Shown piece by piece: positions 10,372 through 21,392 of a stretch of DNA of 64,000 bases. Every line of letters starts with the position of its first letter. Position 1 is the first letter of the stretch. The stretch is taken from contig JAAROD010000081.1 of NCBI GenBank assembly GCA_012274445.1, positions 1,364,001 to 1,428,000 on the forward strand, read 5' to 3'. The stretch comes from Sclerotiophoma versabilis. Lineage: Eukaryota > Ascomycota > Dothideomycetes > Pleosporales > Didymellaceae. The notes beneath the pieces are model-generated. The model worked only from the letters and a program-made list of their open reading frames with translations. It did not search any database and was not told the DNA's origin. Both the position numbers and the translations under genes were made by a program.

Positions 10372-13300
10372 ATGACAGCCCAGATTCTGGCGGCGGAATT
10401 GGGGAATCTGATCTCGGATTCGAAGCGCAAGAACACAGAGCTTCGGACAGCTGCAGAGAAAGCACTACAGGATCTCAAGTCGCTGTCCAATACATCTGAG
10501 GCTCAACTTTCTGCAGGCAAGCAATCATCATGTGAAGCGCGAATTGCCGCTGCTAACGGAATGGGAAGACCTCTCAAGACGACCACAATTCTGTTCTCCC
10601 TTTTTGATTGCCTGTAGCACTCAGAATGCAAGGTTCACATCTACCGCTGTTTCCTGCCTACAGCGGTTGAGCGTCTCTCGGGCGTTGCCCAAAGAGCGGC
10701 TGTCAGAGGTCCTTGAAGCCTTCAGGCAATCTGCAACATCAAGTATGGCTTTCTAGCGAGTTAAGCATACAGCAATACTAATATGCCTAGGTCATGACGT
10801 CCAATTGAAAATATTGCAGGCGTTACCGTCTTTGCTACAAAACTATCCAGCTGAGATACGAGGGGAGCTTCTCTCCACAGTATTGCAGATATGCTCAAGC
10901 TTGCAAAACATCAAGAGCCCAGCCGTCAGCAACACCGCAGCTGCTACTCTGCAACAACTTGTCATAGCGATATTTGACAGAGTTACAGTAGAAGATGGTG
11001 AGAATTCGTTGACCTTTAGGATCGACTGTTCTAACTTCGTTCCAAGCCAGGGCTCTTGAGATCCCGATAGTCATAGAAGTCAAAGGAGATGATGGCCCTG
11101 TTCCTGTGAGACCGGCAGCAAATGATGCATACAGGGTTTGTGCTACAGCCGTCAAATTAGCCCATGCTGACGATGTTCAGGTGTTCAATGATCTTAACCT
11201 TCTACTGACAGGGGAAAAGCCATCATTCATCCGCTTTTCAGCAATTCCTCCAGCATCGTTACTTGAACTGATCGAAGCAGTTCTGTCGAACTATGGTCAG
11301 ATCATGGTCGAACATGCAGAGCAGGTCTACATACTACGAAACCTTCTAATGCCCCTGGTCATACGGTCACTGTCCGATCGTTTGTCTTTCCCAATCGTCG
11401 TGCGCGTCATTCGGATCCTGAACCTTGTTATCCGCAATCACTTGACGATTCTTCCGTCCGAATGTGAGATAGCGCTTGGGCTACTCAATCATATGCTTGA
11501 TCCACAAGCATCACAACTATGGAAGCGCGCCCTTTGCCTCGAGGTCTTTCGAGGTATCTACGCTGATTCACGCCTTGTGTTGGCTATTTATCATCAGTTT
11601 GATGCTCAAGATGGGAAGAAAAAGATTTTTGGCGACAATCTAGCATCTTTCGTACGACTAGCGACTGAGAAGCCTGCCTTGATTGGCCTGGGTCAGCAAT
11701 CTACTGCCCCCATAAACTTCGCTGATGACAGTATCGCGGGCTCCGATCAAGCAGCGGCCGCTGCAGGGGCAATGGCGGGTGATATTGGCGGGCCCATGAG
11801 CGATCGCAGCAGCAATAGTCGCCCGACTGGAATCAGTGCACAGTGGAGCTCCATGAAGACGCCATGCATAGATCATCTCGACAAGTCAGATCCTCCAGCT
11901 TTACCTGAGACGTACATATACAGCCTTGTCCTGACTTGCATCACAAATATCAGCGAGAGCCTGGCACGGTTTGTTTTGCCTCTGACAGTACACCACGATA
12001 GCAAGAGCCGGAAAAAGACCAAGACAGATGATGCAGCTGCTCAAGAAAGAGAAGAAACTACTTCAAACGAAGGCGGACAGCGACTCTCAAGGACACAATC
12101 TTTCCACAAGAAGACCATACCAGTCAACCCGCTAGACCTGGCCGACCATCCCGCATATGCATACATAGAAACGTCATTGTTGCTTGTCACAGAGTGTTGG
12201 CCCGCCATCTTAGCAACCTGCTCGACTTTCCTCAATGCCTCACTAGACGTAGACTATTATCGCGCTTTGGTCCGAGCAATCCAAAAGTTCACCCAAGTTG
12301 CAGGTCTGCTCAGAATGGCAACACCCCGCGACGCATTCCTTACCACCATGGGTAAAGCAGCTGTTCCCTCGAACCTGCTGGTCACGAACGTGGTCTCCCC
12401 CAAGACAGCCACGGCAGATCAGACTGGCATGTTCAACCATGCGAAAGCCTTGCTTAGTGTCGACAGCCTGGTGAGCCAGGCTTCCTCGGCCTCTGCAGAA
12501 CATAGCAGACACCCTTCGCACGATCTCCAAATGCCATCGTTAGGTCCTCGTAACTTACTTTGCTTACGGGCTCTGCTCAACCTTGCAATTGCATTGGGGC
12601 CTACTCTTCAGTCTGCATGGTCAATAGTGTTTGAGACTTTACAAGTTGCTGATCTGGTTCTCTCATTGTCAAATCAAAGCGGCAACAGAGGCTTGTCACA
12701 GTTCGCCGGGGCGGAAGGCGCCGCAGAGAAGATGGAAGCAGAGAGTGCAGCAGTGCAGGCCGCCGCCCGCAGATTGTTTGAAAGCACTGTGGATTTCCCG
12801 AATGAATCCTTCATCGAGGTCTTGCAGGCACTCTGCGCTCTGCTCAACGACCCTTCCCCAACTGAGAGCGGTCGGATGACTCCTACAACAACGGGCCGAC
12901 CGCAGATCCTTCACCAGCGGAGACTCGGCAGCGTATCTAGAATCACGTTAAACACCGACACAAACTCTCGCGACGCAGCATTTGCTCTAAACAAGATTGG
13001 CGAACTAGCCGCTTTGAATGAGGCTAGGCTGTCACAGTACGACCCTTCAGAGAGTGGTTGGGATATATTCGTCCACGAGGTTGTTCGCTTCTCTGCCAAT
13101 GACCGTAAAACGCCAGCATCCAGACTGCTGGCAGCTGACATCTTATCGAGGACCGTCAGAGAGATCGCAGAGATCTCCATGTATGACGAACAACGTGAAC
13201 AAATCCAAGCACGTATACTTGCAACACTGCAGCGACAGATCTCAGTTTTGCGTCTCAATGACATTAGGACAAAAGGCGATTCTAGTGACACCGACGTCCG

Positions 13301-15685
13301 GGTACATCAGATAGCTCTTGATGCTTTGAAGAACGTCATCGAGCAATGTGGCGAGTCACTCGTTGCGGGGTGGGCTTCTGTTCTTGACAGCCTGTTGAGT
13401 GTCTTCTTGCCCAACGATGATCCACAGGAAGGCGATAAAAAAGATTCGCATAAGTCAAAAGTCCAGAAGTACGAATCGAGGACAGTTCATGTGATCTCAA
13501 GATCGCTGGCTCGATCCGCGTTTGCAACAATTCAGCTCGTCTGCTCTGACTTCCTAGCATCCGTCCCCGATGCTTGCCTCTCGACGTTGTTGGAGCTGCT
13601 ACTTAACTTCTGTGGGCAGCAGGATGACTTGAATATGTCGCTCACTGTAAGTACATCGATTAGTGACCTTTTCGGTGTGACTGATAACAACAGGCGATTA
13701 CGTTTTTCTGGAATGTTTCAGACTTCTTGCAGTCACGCAGTGACATTGCCTCGCTTCCCAACGTCATTGGTGACGCTCGAGAGCCTGAAGAGATTCGGGC
13801 TTTAGTCAAGTCAAACTCAGAAGGAGGCGATACGCCTACATTATGGCTTCAGGTGTTGCTGAACTTATCTACAACCACCACAGACAAGCGCGCTGAAGTA
13901 CGGAACTCAGCGATCCAAACCATTCAACGCATTTTCGAGAACTACACTGATCAACTCTCATCCGACGCGTGGATGCTGTGCCTTCGTGCAGTGTTATTCG
14001 AAGCTGTTTCAGCAAACCTTGCGTCTCAGAAGACTGTGCGACATGGCTCACGCAATATGGCTGACGAGATCGCGAGTTGGAACGAGACCACGAAAACTAT
14101 ACTGCAGAGCGTCAGTACTCTCACCACGATGCGTCTGCAAAAGGTCGATGATGCTTCTGCCTTCGGTGAAGCTTGGTCAGACCTCCTGGACCGCCTGCAA
14201 CAATACTTCGCCTTTGGTTCGCACGCCATAGGATCCTATGTGTTTGCGACCATCACCAACGTGTTATCACACCTATCCAACGCGCAGATGCTGGGCGAAT
14301 CGTCTCTGCATAAGACAGCTATGGTTTGGACTAGCTATCTAGATTCCCATAATACATGGGGAACAGATCCCGGAGATAACCAAGAAGCATTCGTAGCTTA
14401 TGCGGATGCATTCAAGGCGATCTATCGATTGGCCGGCCAGAACATCGACTCCGATCTTCCTTCCATGTTGTCTCATCTGGAGACTTCCATCGTCGAATCC
14501 AATGCTATTGCATACTCGACAGACATTGATACCATGACTCCGCTTCAGAGCAGCGTTTTAGAGTGTTTATCAATGGTCGATACTACAGCACCTAGCCTTC
14601 CATCATACATGATAGGATTGCTGGGCCGATTCAGCGTGCTACCATATACGTCATTCGCACAGCATCCTGAGAAGAAAGGCCCAACCTTTGTCGCGCTAGC
14701 CAAGGCCTCGATGGCTATGCTTCAAGAGGTGGTCGTTAAGCACATCAAGCACAAACAAATGTATACAGACGGAGCTTTCAATACCGCCATGTCACATCTG
14801 GCTCGTCCAATAAAGGAGAAGTATGCATGGCAAAAGGAGGGCAAGTCTCCATCAATCTGGCAGAAAGCCACGACCACTGCTGTAGCTGTACTGCAGGCAG
14901 GTCTTCCGCAACTACAGGCCCACGGCATTATCGGCGACTCGCTCAACAACACTTGGGCCACAATTGTCGACATTGCTCACCACATCGCGCGTGCTCAACA
15001 TCTCGATCCAGAAAAGCCCCCGGAGTCTCTAGAGAAGGACGAGGACTTCGACATCCGATCATTCAAAGAACTTCGCGATCTGATCACTATACCTCTCAAC
15101 TCTGACTCCTTACCCGACACTCTCCGCAGAACGTACACACGCAATCTCTTCTCTGTCTCCCTCATCCACGCCCCTCTACAGGGGGAACTTCCAGACCTTG
15201 CAACCTCACCGCTTGACGATCTTTACAAGAACCGACTTGGTCAGACGGCCGTCTTACATGCCACCCTTCGGTCAAAGATGAGCTACACATGCACATCTGA
15301 GCTGTTCACTCTCGTCACTGCTCGCTCCAACGGCGCTTCATACATCAAGCTCGCCCAAGCTGCAGCACCTTACCTCATCCTGCGCGCCGCCGTGCCGCTC
15401 AAAACGTACATTGCAGACCATCCGCTCCGCGGACGCATGCCTGCGCCGGACTCGCAGCGGAAGGAGCTCCTGCACGTACTTGCTAGGCTCGAACAACTGG
15501 AGAGCGAACCTCAGGCCATTCCAGATGCACCGGGGGTCAATTCGAAGCACAGGAAGCATCTGCATCGTCTGTACCCGCTGATTGTCAAGGCTATGGGAGC
15601 GGCACGTCAGGATCCGGAGGTGTTTGAGCGCTTGCTGAAGCTGACGGAGATAGTTGGTGAGGAGTTTGACGAGGATGATGAGTAG
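10372..15685 (+). CDS. MON2: Mon2-like Golgi/endosome trafficking protein
   Basis: Very large scaffold related to the Sec7-type Arf-GEFs but lacking the catalytic Sec7 domain; it works at the trans-Golgi and endosomes with flippase/Arl1 partners. Six exons (10372-10516, 10569-10742, 10791-10997, 11047-11135, 11181-13646, 13694-15685) give 1690 aa. The N-terminal residues match the Mon2 DCB region, including LKILQALPSLLQNY and VSNTAAATLQQLV. The middle matches the HUS/HEAT-like region and the tail ends in an acidic GEEFDEDDE. The first intron appears to use a GC donor (GCAAGC) with a perfect GCTAAC branch site. The fourth intron (45 nt) is a stop-free multiple of three and is supported because removal restores DAYR-VFNDL. 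Only the full spliced frame gives a continuous family-like protein. Confidence 0.9.
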
Positions 15686-16291
15686 GATATAGCGCGGAGT
15701 TTAGGAACGTGCCTTGGGAAGTCGCGAGCTAGGCTGGGGTCGATGCATCTAAGGGTCCATTGTGGCGGATATGCGCAATGACTCGAATGATCGAGTCGGG
15801 ATGATTCGAACGAGATGACCTGGGATCGAGACACCGTCCAGAATGTCTGTGGATCAACTAATCTATCTGCAAGACCGTTGTCCTTGCCCATGCCTCCGCG
15901 TTTTTCCTTTGCTGTTTTACATAATCTGTAGACCAAGAATTGCCGAATATGACCATGTATCATTCATTAACCAACCGCTCGTAATTTGTAGCAAGAGTGG
16001 ATTTCTTCAATACGTGAATAGTATGCAGATACAGAGCTCCACCGTCGTATATCTGTTTTGACACGCACAAGTATGAGCCCATGGATACACACATTCATGT
16101 GTCCGTGAACACGGACTGCCTCCCACGTGCCTGCTCCCGTCGACGCTGCGCGCGATTCGTCAACCCCGGCAAACCTCGGTCCAACAGCCTACCCCAGACT
16201 CGCACTCCACCTCCACACGCGGCTACTTTATAGTCCACGCGCTCCACCACGATGTAGCTGCACATCTTAGACGCAAAGTATCATCTTCACT
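15686..16291. other. Gene-free spacer with acyl-CoA dehydrogenase promoter
   Basis: 606 bp between MON2 and the acyl-CoA dehydrogenase gene, both on the plus strand. No coding frame or RNA gene was recognised. Confidence 0.5.
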
Positions 16292-17685
16292 ATGTCGTCC
16301 ACGGCTTACGTTCCCTTCTCTGAGCCCGGCTACATCACCGGCCTGCCCTCGCCTTACTACCAAGACACGCATTTGCGGTGGCAGAAAGCGTGCCGCGCGT
16401 TCGTCGACAAGCACCTCGTTGAGAAGGGTCTGGAGTGGGATACCGAGGAAACGGTGCCACCTCATGTCTTCGATACGTTTGCGAAGGCGAACATGTTGCT
16501 GCCCACACTGCCGGCTCCGCTGCCTGTTGAATGGCTGAAGAAGCTGGGCATCCACGACATCCTGGGCGTCGTGAAGGTTGAGGAATGGGACTACATCCAC
16601 ACCATGATCTACGCCGATGAGGTACTACTCCCTCCCCTATTCCGATCCCATGGCTATGGTAGAATCACAGCTGACATGGCAAGATGGCGCGCACTGGCCT
16701 TGCCGGCCCCAGCGGCAGTCTGACCACGGGCATGGCTTTCGGCGTGCCTCCGATCATCAAGTACGGCTCCAAGCAGCTACAAGAGCGCTTCCTGCCCGAT
16801 CTTCTCACCGGCCGCAAGCGCACTTGCATCGCCATCACCGAACCCGAAGCTGGCTCAGACGTGGCCAATATCACGACCACGGCCGTCAAGACGGCCGACG
16901 GGAAACACTACATCGTCAACGGCACGAAGAAGTGGATCACAAATGGCATCTGGTCCGAGTACTCGTCCATGGCAGTGCGCACGGGCGGACCAGGCCCGGC
17001 AGGACTGTCTATGCTTGTTGTGCCGCTGAAGGGGAATCCGGGCGTGAACATGCGGCGATTAAAAGTCGGCGGGCAGGTCAGCGCCGGGACGACGTTCATT
17101 GAGTTGGATGACGTGAAGGTGCCGGTGGAGAACCTTATTGGAGAAGAGGGAATGGGGATGAAGTACATCATGACCAACTTCAACCACGAGCGTCTTACGA
17201 TCGCTATTGGGGCAACGAGACAGTCTCGCGTTGCGCTGGGCGCAGCGATGGAGTATGTGCTCAAGCGCGAGGCGTTCGGGAAGCCTCTTGTCGATCAGCC
17301 TGTTGTGCGACATCGGTTGGCCAAGGCGGGAGCCCTGCTCGAGAGTCAGTGGGCCTGGGTCGAGCAGTTCGTGTACCAAATGACGAAGCTGCCAAAGGCG
17401 ACGGCGGACATCGAACTTGGCGGCTTGACAGCAATGGTCAAGGCGCAGAGTGGCATTGTGTTGAATGAATGTGCGCAAACCGCTCAGCTACTGTTCGGTG
17501 GCAATGGATATACGAAGAGTGGGCAGGGTGAGCTTGTCGAGCGTATCTACCGTGAGGTACCTGGTATTCGGATCCCTGGTGGCAGCGAAGATGTTATGCT
17601 CGACCTTGGTGTACGGCAGCTGGTCAAGAACTTCAAGAACAAGACGAAGGCTCTGGAGAGACCGCAAGGTTCGTCGAAGTTGTAG
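16292..17685 (+). CDS. Acyl-CoA dehydrogenase with peroxisomal signal
   Basis: FAD enzyme that introduces the first double bond into an acyl-CoA. Two exons (16292-16621 and 16684-17685) give 443 aa; the 62-nt intron joins IYADE to MARTG. The central domain has the family motif ITEPEAGSDVANI and WITNG. The C-terminal helical domain has REAFGKPL and LLFGGNGYT. The region that holds the catalytic glutamate of medium-chain enzymes reads IPGGSED, with Gly at that position, so the base must come from elsewhere, as in isovaleryl/long-chain types (inference). The last three residues are SKL, a canonical type 1 peroxisomal targeting signal. The substrate is unknown. Its stop is only 32 bp from the stop of the convergent zinc-cluster gene. 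Confidence 0.93.
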
Positions 17686-17717
17686 ACTTGAGAGTTGCAT
17701 AGTATTAGATTAAGCGT

Positions 17718-19340
17718 TTAAGACATGATGCGTTGATCTACTTGTGCCTGGAGATTCTTAACTGTAGATCGCGTATGGTACCCTGTGTCCCTTTCAATAT
17801 CTTCGAGAACGTTCCATACTCGCGCTTTCTGCGAGACAGTCTGAATATGTTTGGCAGCTACCATACAGGTTAGTGAACTTGAGAACCAGGCAACAGGCGA
17901 GTCCTCTTACCATAGTACAGTCCATGAGTTGAAAACACCTTCAAAGCCGCCGGAAAATCTGAAATGGTGATGTTTGTAATCTTCATTGCTTCTTCCTGAA
18001 TCAACGGCACATGAATCTCCTCTTGCAAGACCGGCTCAGCGTACAGTAGGACATGGGCGATGTGGTACCAGAAGGCTGCAGCCGCCGCAGCAGTGACTGT
18101 GAAGTAGATCTTCCGGAACCCATCGTCATCTGCATCGCCGTATGGAATGCCAATGAAACATGGCGACAGCCCTGCTCGCCAGGTTTCCAACTCTTGCAGG
18201 AAATCTTCTCGCGCGGGTCTACTGGTCGCTTTCGCTCCGTCCGGGCCAAAGACAAGATTGATGACTCTGGCCAGAATCCACATCATTTGGTTTCCAAGCA
18301 CGTCCTCCCGACCCTCGCCCTCTTGCCAGGACACAGCCCACTCTGCGGGATCCAGCACGAGCGGTCGCTCATTTGCCAATGCTACGGCGATCTCGTGACG
18401 GCAGTAGATCCAGAAGTTGGCGCGGTCGGTGCCGGTTGACTGTGCTGTGATACCATGCGACTTAATCAGCATAGTCAGACCAAGGAAGTGACGTCTGTAG
18501 TCCTCAGATCTTATAGCGCCGTGTACTTCGTAGCTCAGAAGCAGCATGCTGCCAGTCATGGCAGTCTCGCAGAAGGGAACTTCGAGTGCGTCAATGAGCA
18601 AACGCAGCGCTTGTCCGTAATGTCGCACAGCGACTAACTTCCAGGAAGCATTGAGACTCGTATTGGATAGCGCAAGGTGGTTGGCCGTAAATGCACAGAC
18701 GCAATGGAATAAAAGTGGTGAGGCCAGAGCAAGTGGAGGAATCTTGAGTTGGTAGGTGCATGCGTGATCGAAAATATCCATCCAAGTGGCTACAGTCTTG
18801 ACGTAGGTTTGGAGAAGGAATGCACCCTCGGAACTAATCGTATTCCTCTCTGCTAAACTGCTGTTTGTCGTTGTTGGTGGAGATACAGTGGTAGCTGTTG
18901 CTGTTGCTGGCCCAACATCTAGGGGTGTAATCTCCGTCAACTGGTCAAGACCATCAAGATGCGATCTGAAAATGTCCAGTGTTGAGCTTGGCGCTTCAAA
19001 TTGAGGGTCTAGAGTTTCGTTTTCATGGGATCGTGCTGCCTGATCTTGCGAGGGAACTGCGCGATTGACCTTCGATGCCCTATCATTACGTTCGCAATCA
19101 AGATCCAGACGTTCACAACTGCCACAGACGGGTCTTTTCTCGTCACAACGAGTATGGCGACGTTTACAAGTGTCACTATAGCCGGTTAGTGATTTGAAAG
19201 TGGCTTCAGAATCGAGTTCTGGCGTACCATCCTGATTCAATCAGCATGAGGTTGGCGGATAGACTGCTCCGTTGTTACTAACCTGTTCTCCTTCTCGGTC
19301 CTCCTCTTCTTTTCTTCTTCGACAGTGGTCCATCCGCCAT
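17718..19340 (-). CDS. Zn2Cys6 transcription factor, fungal-specific domain
   Basis: Preferred model has four exons: 19283-19340, a 4-nt microexon 19228-19231, 17911-19175 and 17718-17857, giving 488 aa. The microexon joins a basic N-terminus (KKKRRGGPRRRTG) to the zinc cluster with cysteines at 21, 24, 31, 38, 41 and 48 (spacing CX2CX6CX6CX2CX6C). Both flanking introns (51 and 52 nt) have good ends, and the second has a CTAAC branch. The last intron (GTAAGA donor, CACTAAC branch, TAG acceptor) extends the C-terminus by 46 residues. The remainder matches the fungal-specific transcription factor domain 2 type. A simpler alternative start is an ATG inside the first intron, which gives MLIESG before the first cysteine. 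Its target is unknown; the neighbouring dehydrogenase genes are candidates only by position. Confidence 0.85.
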
Positions 19341-19787
19341 CTCAGAGCTTTTGCCTTGTTCTGTGGCTGCAGCAATGATGAGTCGTTCGGAGTTTGGTCT
19401 GGACGTGACAAAGCGAAATAAGTCAGGCGGCGGCCGCGCGCTGCTCACATTGCCCGGGCATCATCCAAATTGAAGGCAGTCGATGGACACCAGACCCAAC
19501 ATCGCGTTGACTATTAAGACTGACTGTGAGCTTCCAGACTCCTGCTCCCGATGACCATGATTTGGACTGTTGATGGGGTTTTTCTGATGGCTCCACGACG
19601 TCGAAGATGCACAACACCTTATCAGCCCCACCCCTTCCATACATCGCGGGGTAGGTAGCTTCCGCGATTGCGAATGTGAACTCGGCATCTTAACTATCTG
19701 GAACTAAATCCCTCTTGTAGATCTTTCGTCATCAACTGTCGTTTCGGATATTTGGACGCTGGTTCTACACTCTCGTAATCACCATCG
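19341..19787. promoter_or_regulatory. Divergent promoter, zinc-cluster factor / DHODH
   Basis: 447 bp between start codons facing away from each other. Contains a short GC-rich palindromic stretch near 19431 (gcggccgcgc). No CGG-triplet pair was assigned with confidence. Confidence 0.4.
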
Positions 19788-20888
19788 ATGGCACCTCTTA
19801 CGATCACACCACCACTCTTGAACTCCGCAAACCCGTGGTGCACTACACTCGAACAACTCCAAGAACTGTACGACAGTGCTTGTACTGGAGCTATTACAAC
19901 ACGTACGTCCCTGCTCAATGGCTTTCCACACAACCCAGCGGTCCACCAGTTTGCCTTCTACGACCCCACAAGCCATGCTGCATCGCCTCCAAATGTCGAC
20001 CAAGCAGGCAAGCCGAACGACACAGGCAGTCTGAATACATTGGGCTACAGTCCCATAACTCTGGAGGAATACCTTGGATTTATCAAGACGATAAGCCAAC
20101 GTCTCCCACCAAGTCCGTTGGAAGGAAGAACGCATTTCAAGCCTGTCATCGTCTCTGTTACAGGCTCTGCAGAGGATGTTGTTGCCTGCTACAAGCTCAT
20201 CACCTCATGTCAACAAAATGTGCAGATGGTACTTGCGATGGAGATCAACCTCTCGTGCCCAAACATTCCTGGCAAACCCCCGCCAGCTTACGATTCAGCC
20301 TCTCTATTGACTTATCTCAACGCACTAAAAAGTGAGATCAATCGCCAGACATTAGAGGATGGCACATCAGCACGTCCACATACTGGCCATACTCACGTAC
20401 CGATCGGCATCAAGACACCTCCTTACACCTACCAGGATCAATACAACGGCTTAATCGAGGCGCTGAAAGAATCCGCGCTTGCAGAGCCGGAACACCTTCC
20501 TTGTCCCATCACCTTCATTACCTCTTGTAACACGCTCGGATCTTCCCTGCTCTTAGCGCCTCAGCTCGAGAGCTCTTCAAACGGACAATCACACGAAGTA
20601 TATCACCGCACCCTTGAGTCGGCAACAGGCACGGGCATTGGAGGACTCGCCGGTGCTCCACTACATCCTCTTGCATTAGGAAACGTGTATACCATCAAAG
20701 GGCTGCTCTTCCAGCATAAAGAGTTGGAGCACATCCAGATAATTGGCGTGGGTGGTGTAGAGGATACAGCGGGTTACAACAGAATGCGAGCCGTTGGTGC
20801 CGTAGCAGTAGGTGTGGGCACTGCACTTGGAAGGGAGGGGGTGAAAATCTTTGAGGAAATTGGAAGAGCATTGAAAGTAACGGCGTAG
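19788..20888 (+). CDS. URA1: Dihydroorotate dehydrogenase, class 1A type
   Basis: Soluble FMN enzyme that oxidises dihydroorotate to orotate in pyrimidine synthesis, usually with fumarate as acceptor. Single exon of 366 aa. The active-site motif is NLSCPNIPGKPP with Cys157, which serves as the base in class 1A enzymes, whereas membrane-bound class 2 enzymes have serine there. FMN phosphate is bound by the C-terminal GVGGVED and GVGTAL motifs. No mitochondrial presequence or membrane helix is visible, in keeping with a cytosolic enzyme. Filamentous fungi usually rely on a mitochondrial class 2 enzyme for pyrimidine synthesis, so this may be an extra paralogue; that cannot be tested from this window. 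Confidence 0.9.
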   Translation: MAPLTITPPLLNSANPWCTTLEQLQELYDSACTGAITTRTSLLNGFPHNPAVHQFAFYDPTSHAASPPNVDQAGKPNDTGSLNTLGYSPITLEEYLGFIKTISQRLPPSPLEGRTHFKPVIVSVTGSAEDVVACYKLITSCQQNVQMVLAMEINLSCPNIPGKPPPAYDSASLLTYLNALKSEINRQTLEDGTSARPHTGHTHVPIGIKTPPYTYQDQYNGLIEALKESALAEPEHLPCPITFITSCNTLGSSLLLAPQLESSSNGQSHEVYHRTLESATGTGIGGLAGAPLHPLALGNVYTIKGLLFQHKELEHIQIIGVGGVEDTAGYNRMRAVGAVAVGVGTALGREGVKIFEEIGRALKVTA

Positions 20889-21392
20889 CTGCCGCGTGGA
20901 AAGGGGAGGACTTTGTGCTTCACTGTACATATTGTTCAGATCAATTGCTGCTGTTGAGGTTAGACTTGCCCGGACAGTGCCGGAGGAGAGACCATACTGC
21001 TTTGGAACGACCAGGATGTCGTGACGCGTAGATGAAGTTTCACACATGCAACCGTGTGGACATTTCTGTTCTCGAAAGCATTTGCCTGAATATTTACGCT
21101 GACGAATCCACGGTACTTTGATAACAAGAAACGTATGCGTGATGCCAACAATGTGCTCAGCGCAGCTATCAGGAGATGGCTACGTATAGTAATGCTAGTA
21201 TTGTCGTGCATGAAAGGGTCTTCGTTAGTGACGAATCACAACTGCCGATGCAGCGCGTGAGGGCGGTGGCAGAAAAGGTCAACGTGGGTTGCCCCGCGCC
21301 TCAGCATTGAAAAAGCTCGTTGTCCCGCAGCTTGCATCTTACCACTCCCACTCCCTCCCTCTCTCAATTCACCCCTCATAACACATTCCGCA
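20889..21392. other. Spacer with SAH1 promoter
   Basis: 504 bp between two plus-strand genes. The last 60 bp before the SAH1 start are strongly pyrimidine-rich (CTCCCTCC-type runs from about 21346), a frequent feature in front of highly expressed fungal genes. No gene was seen. Confidence 0.55.
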
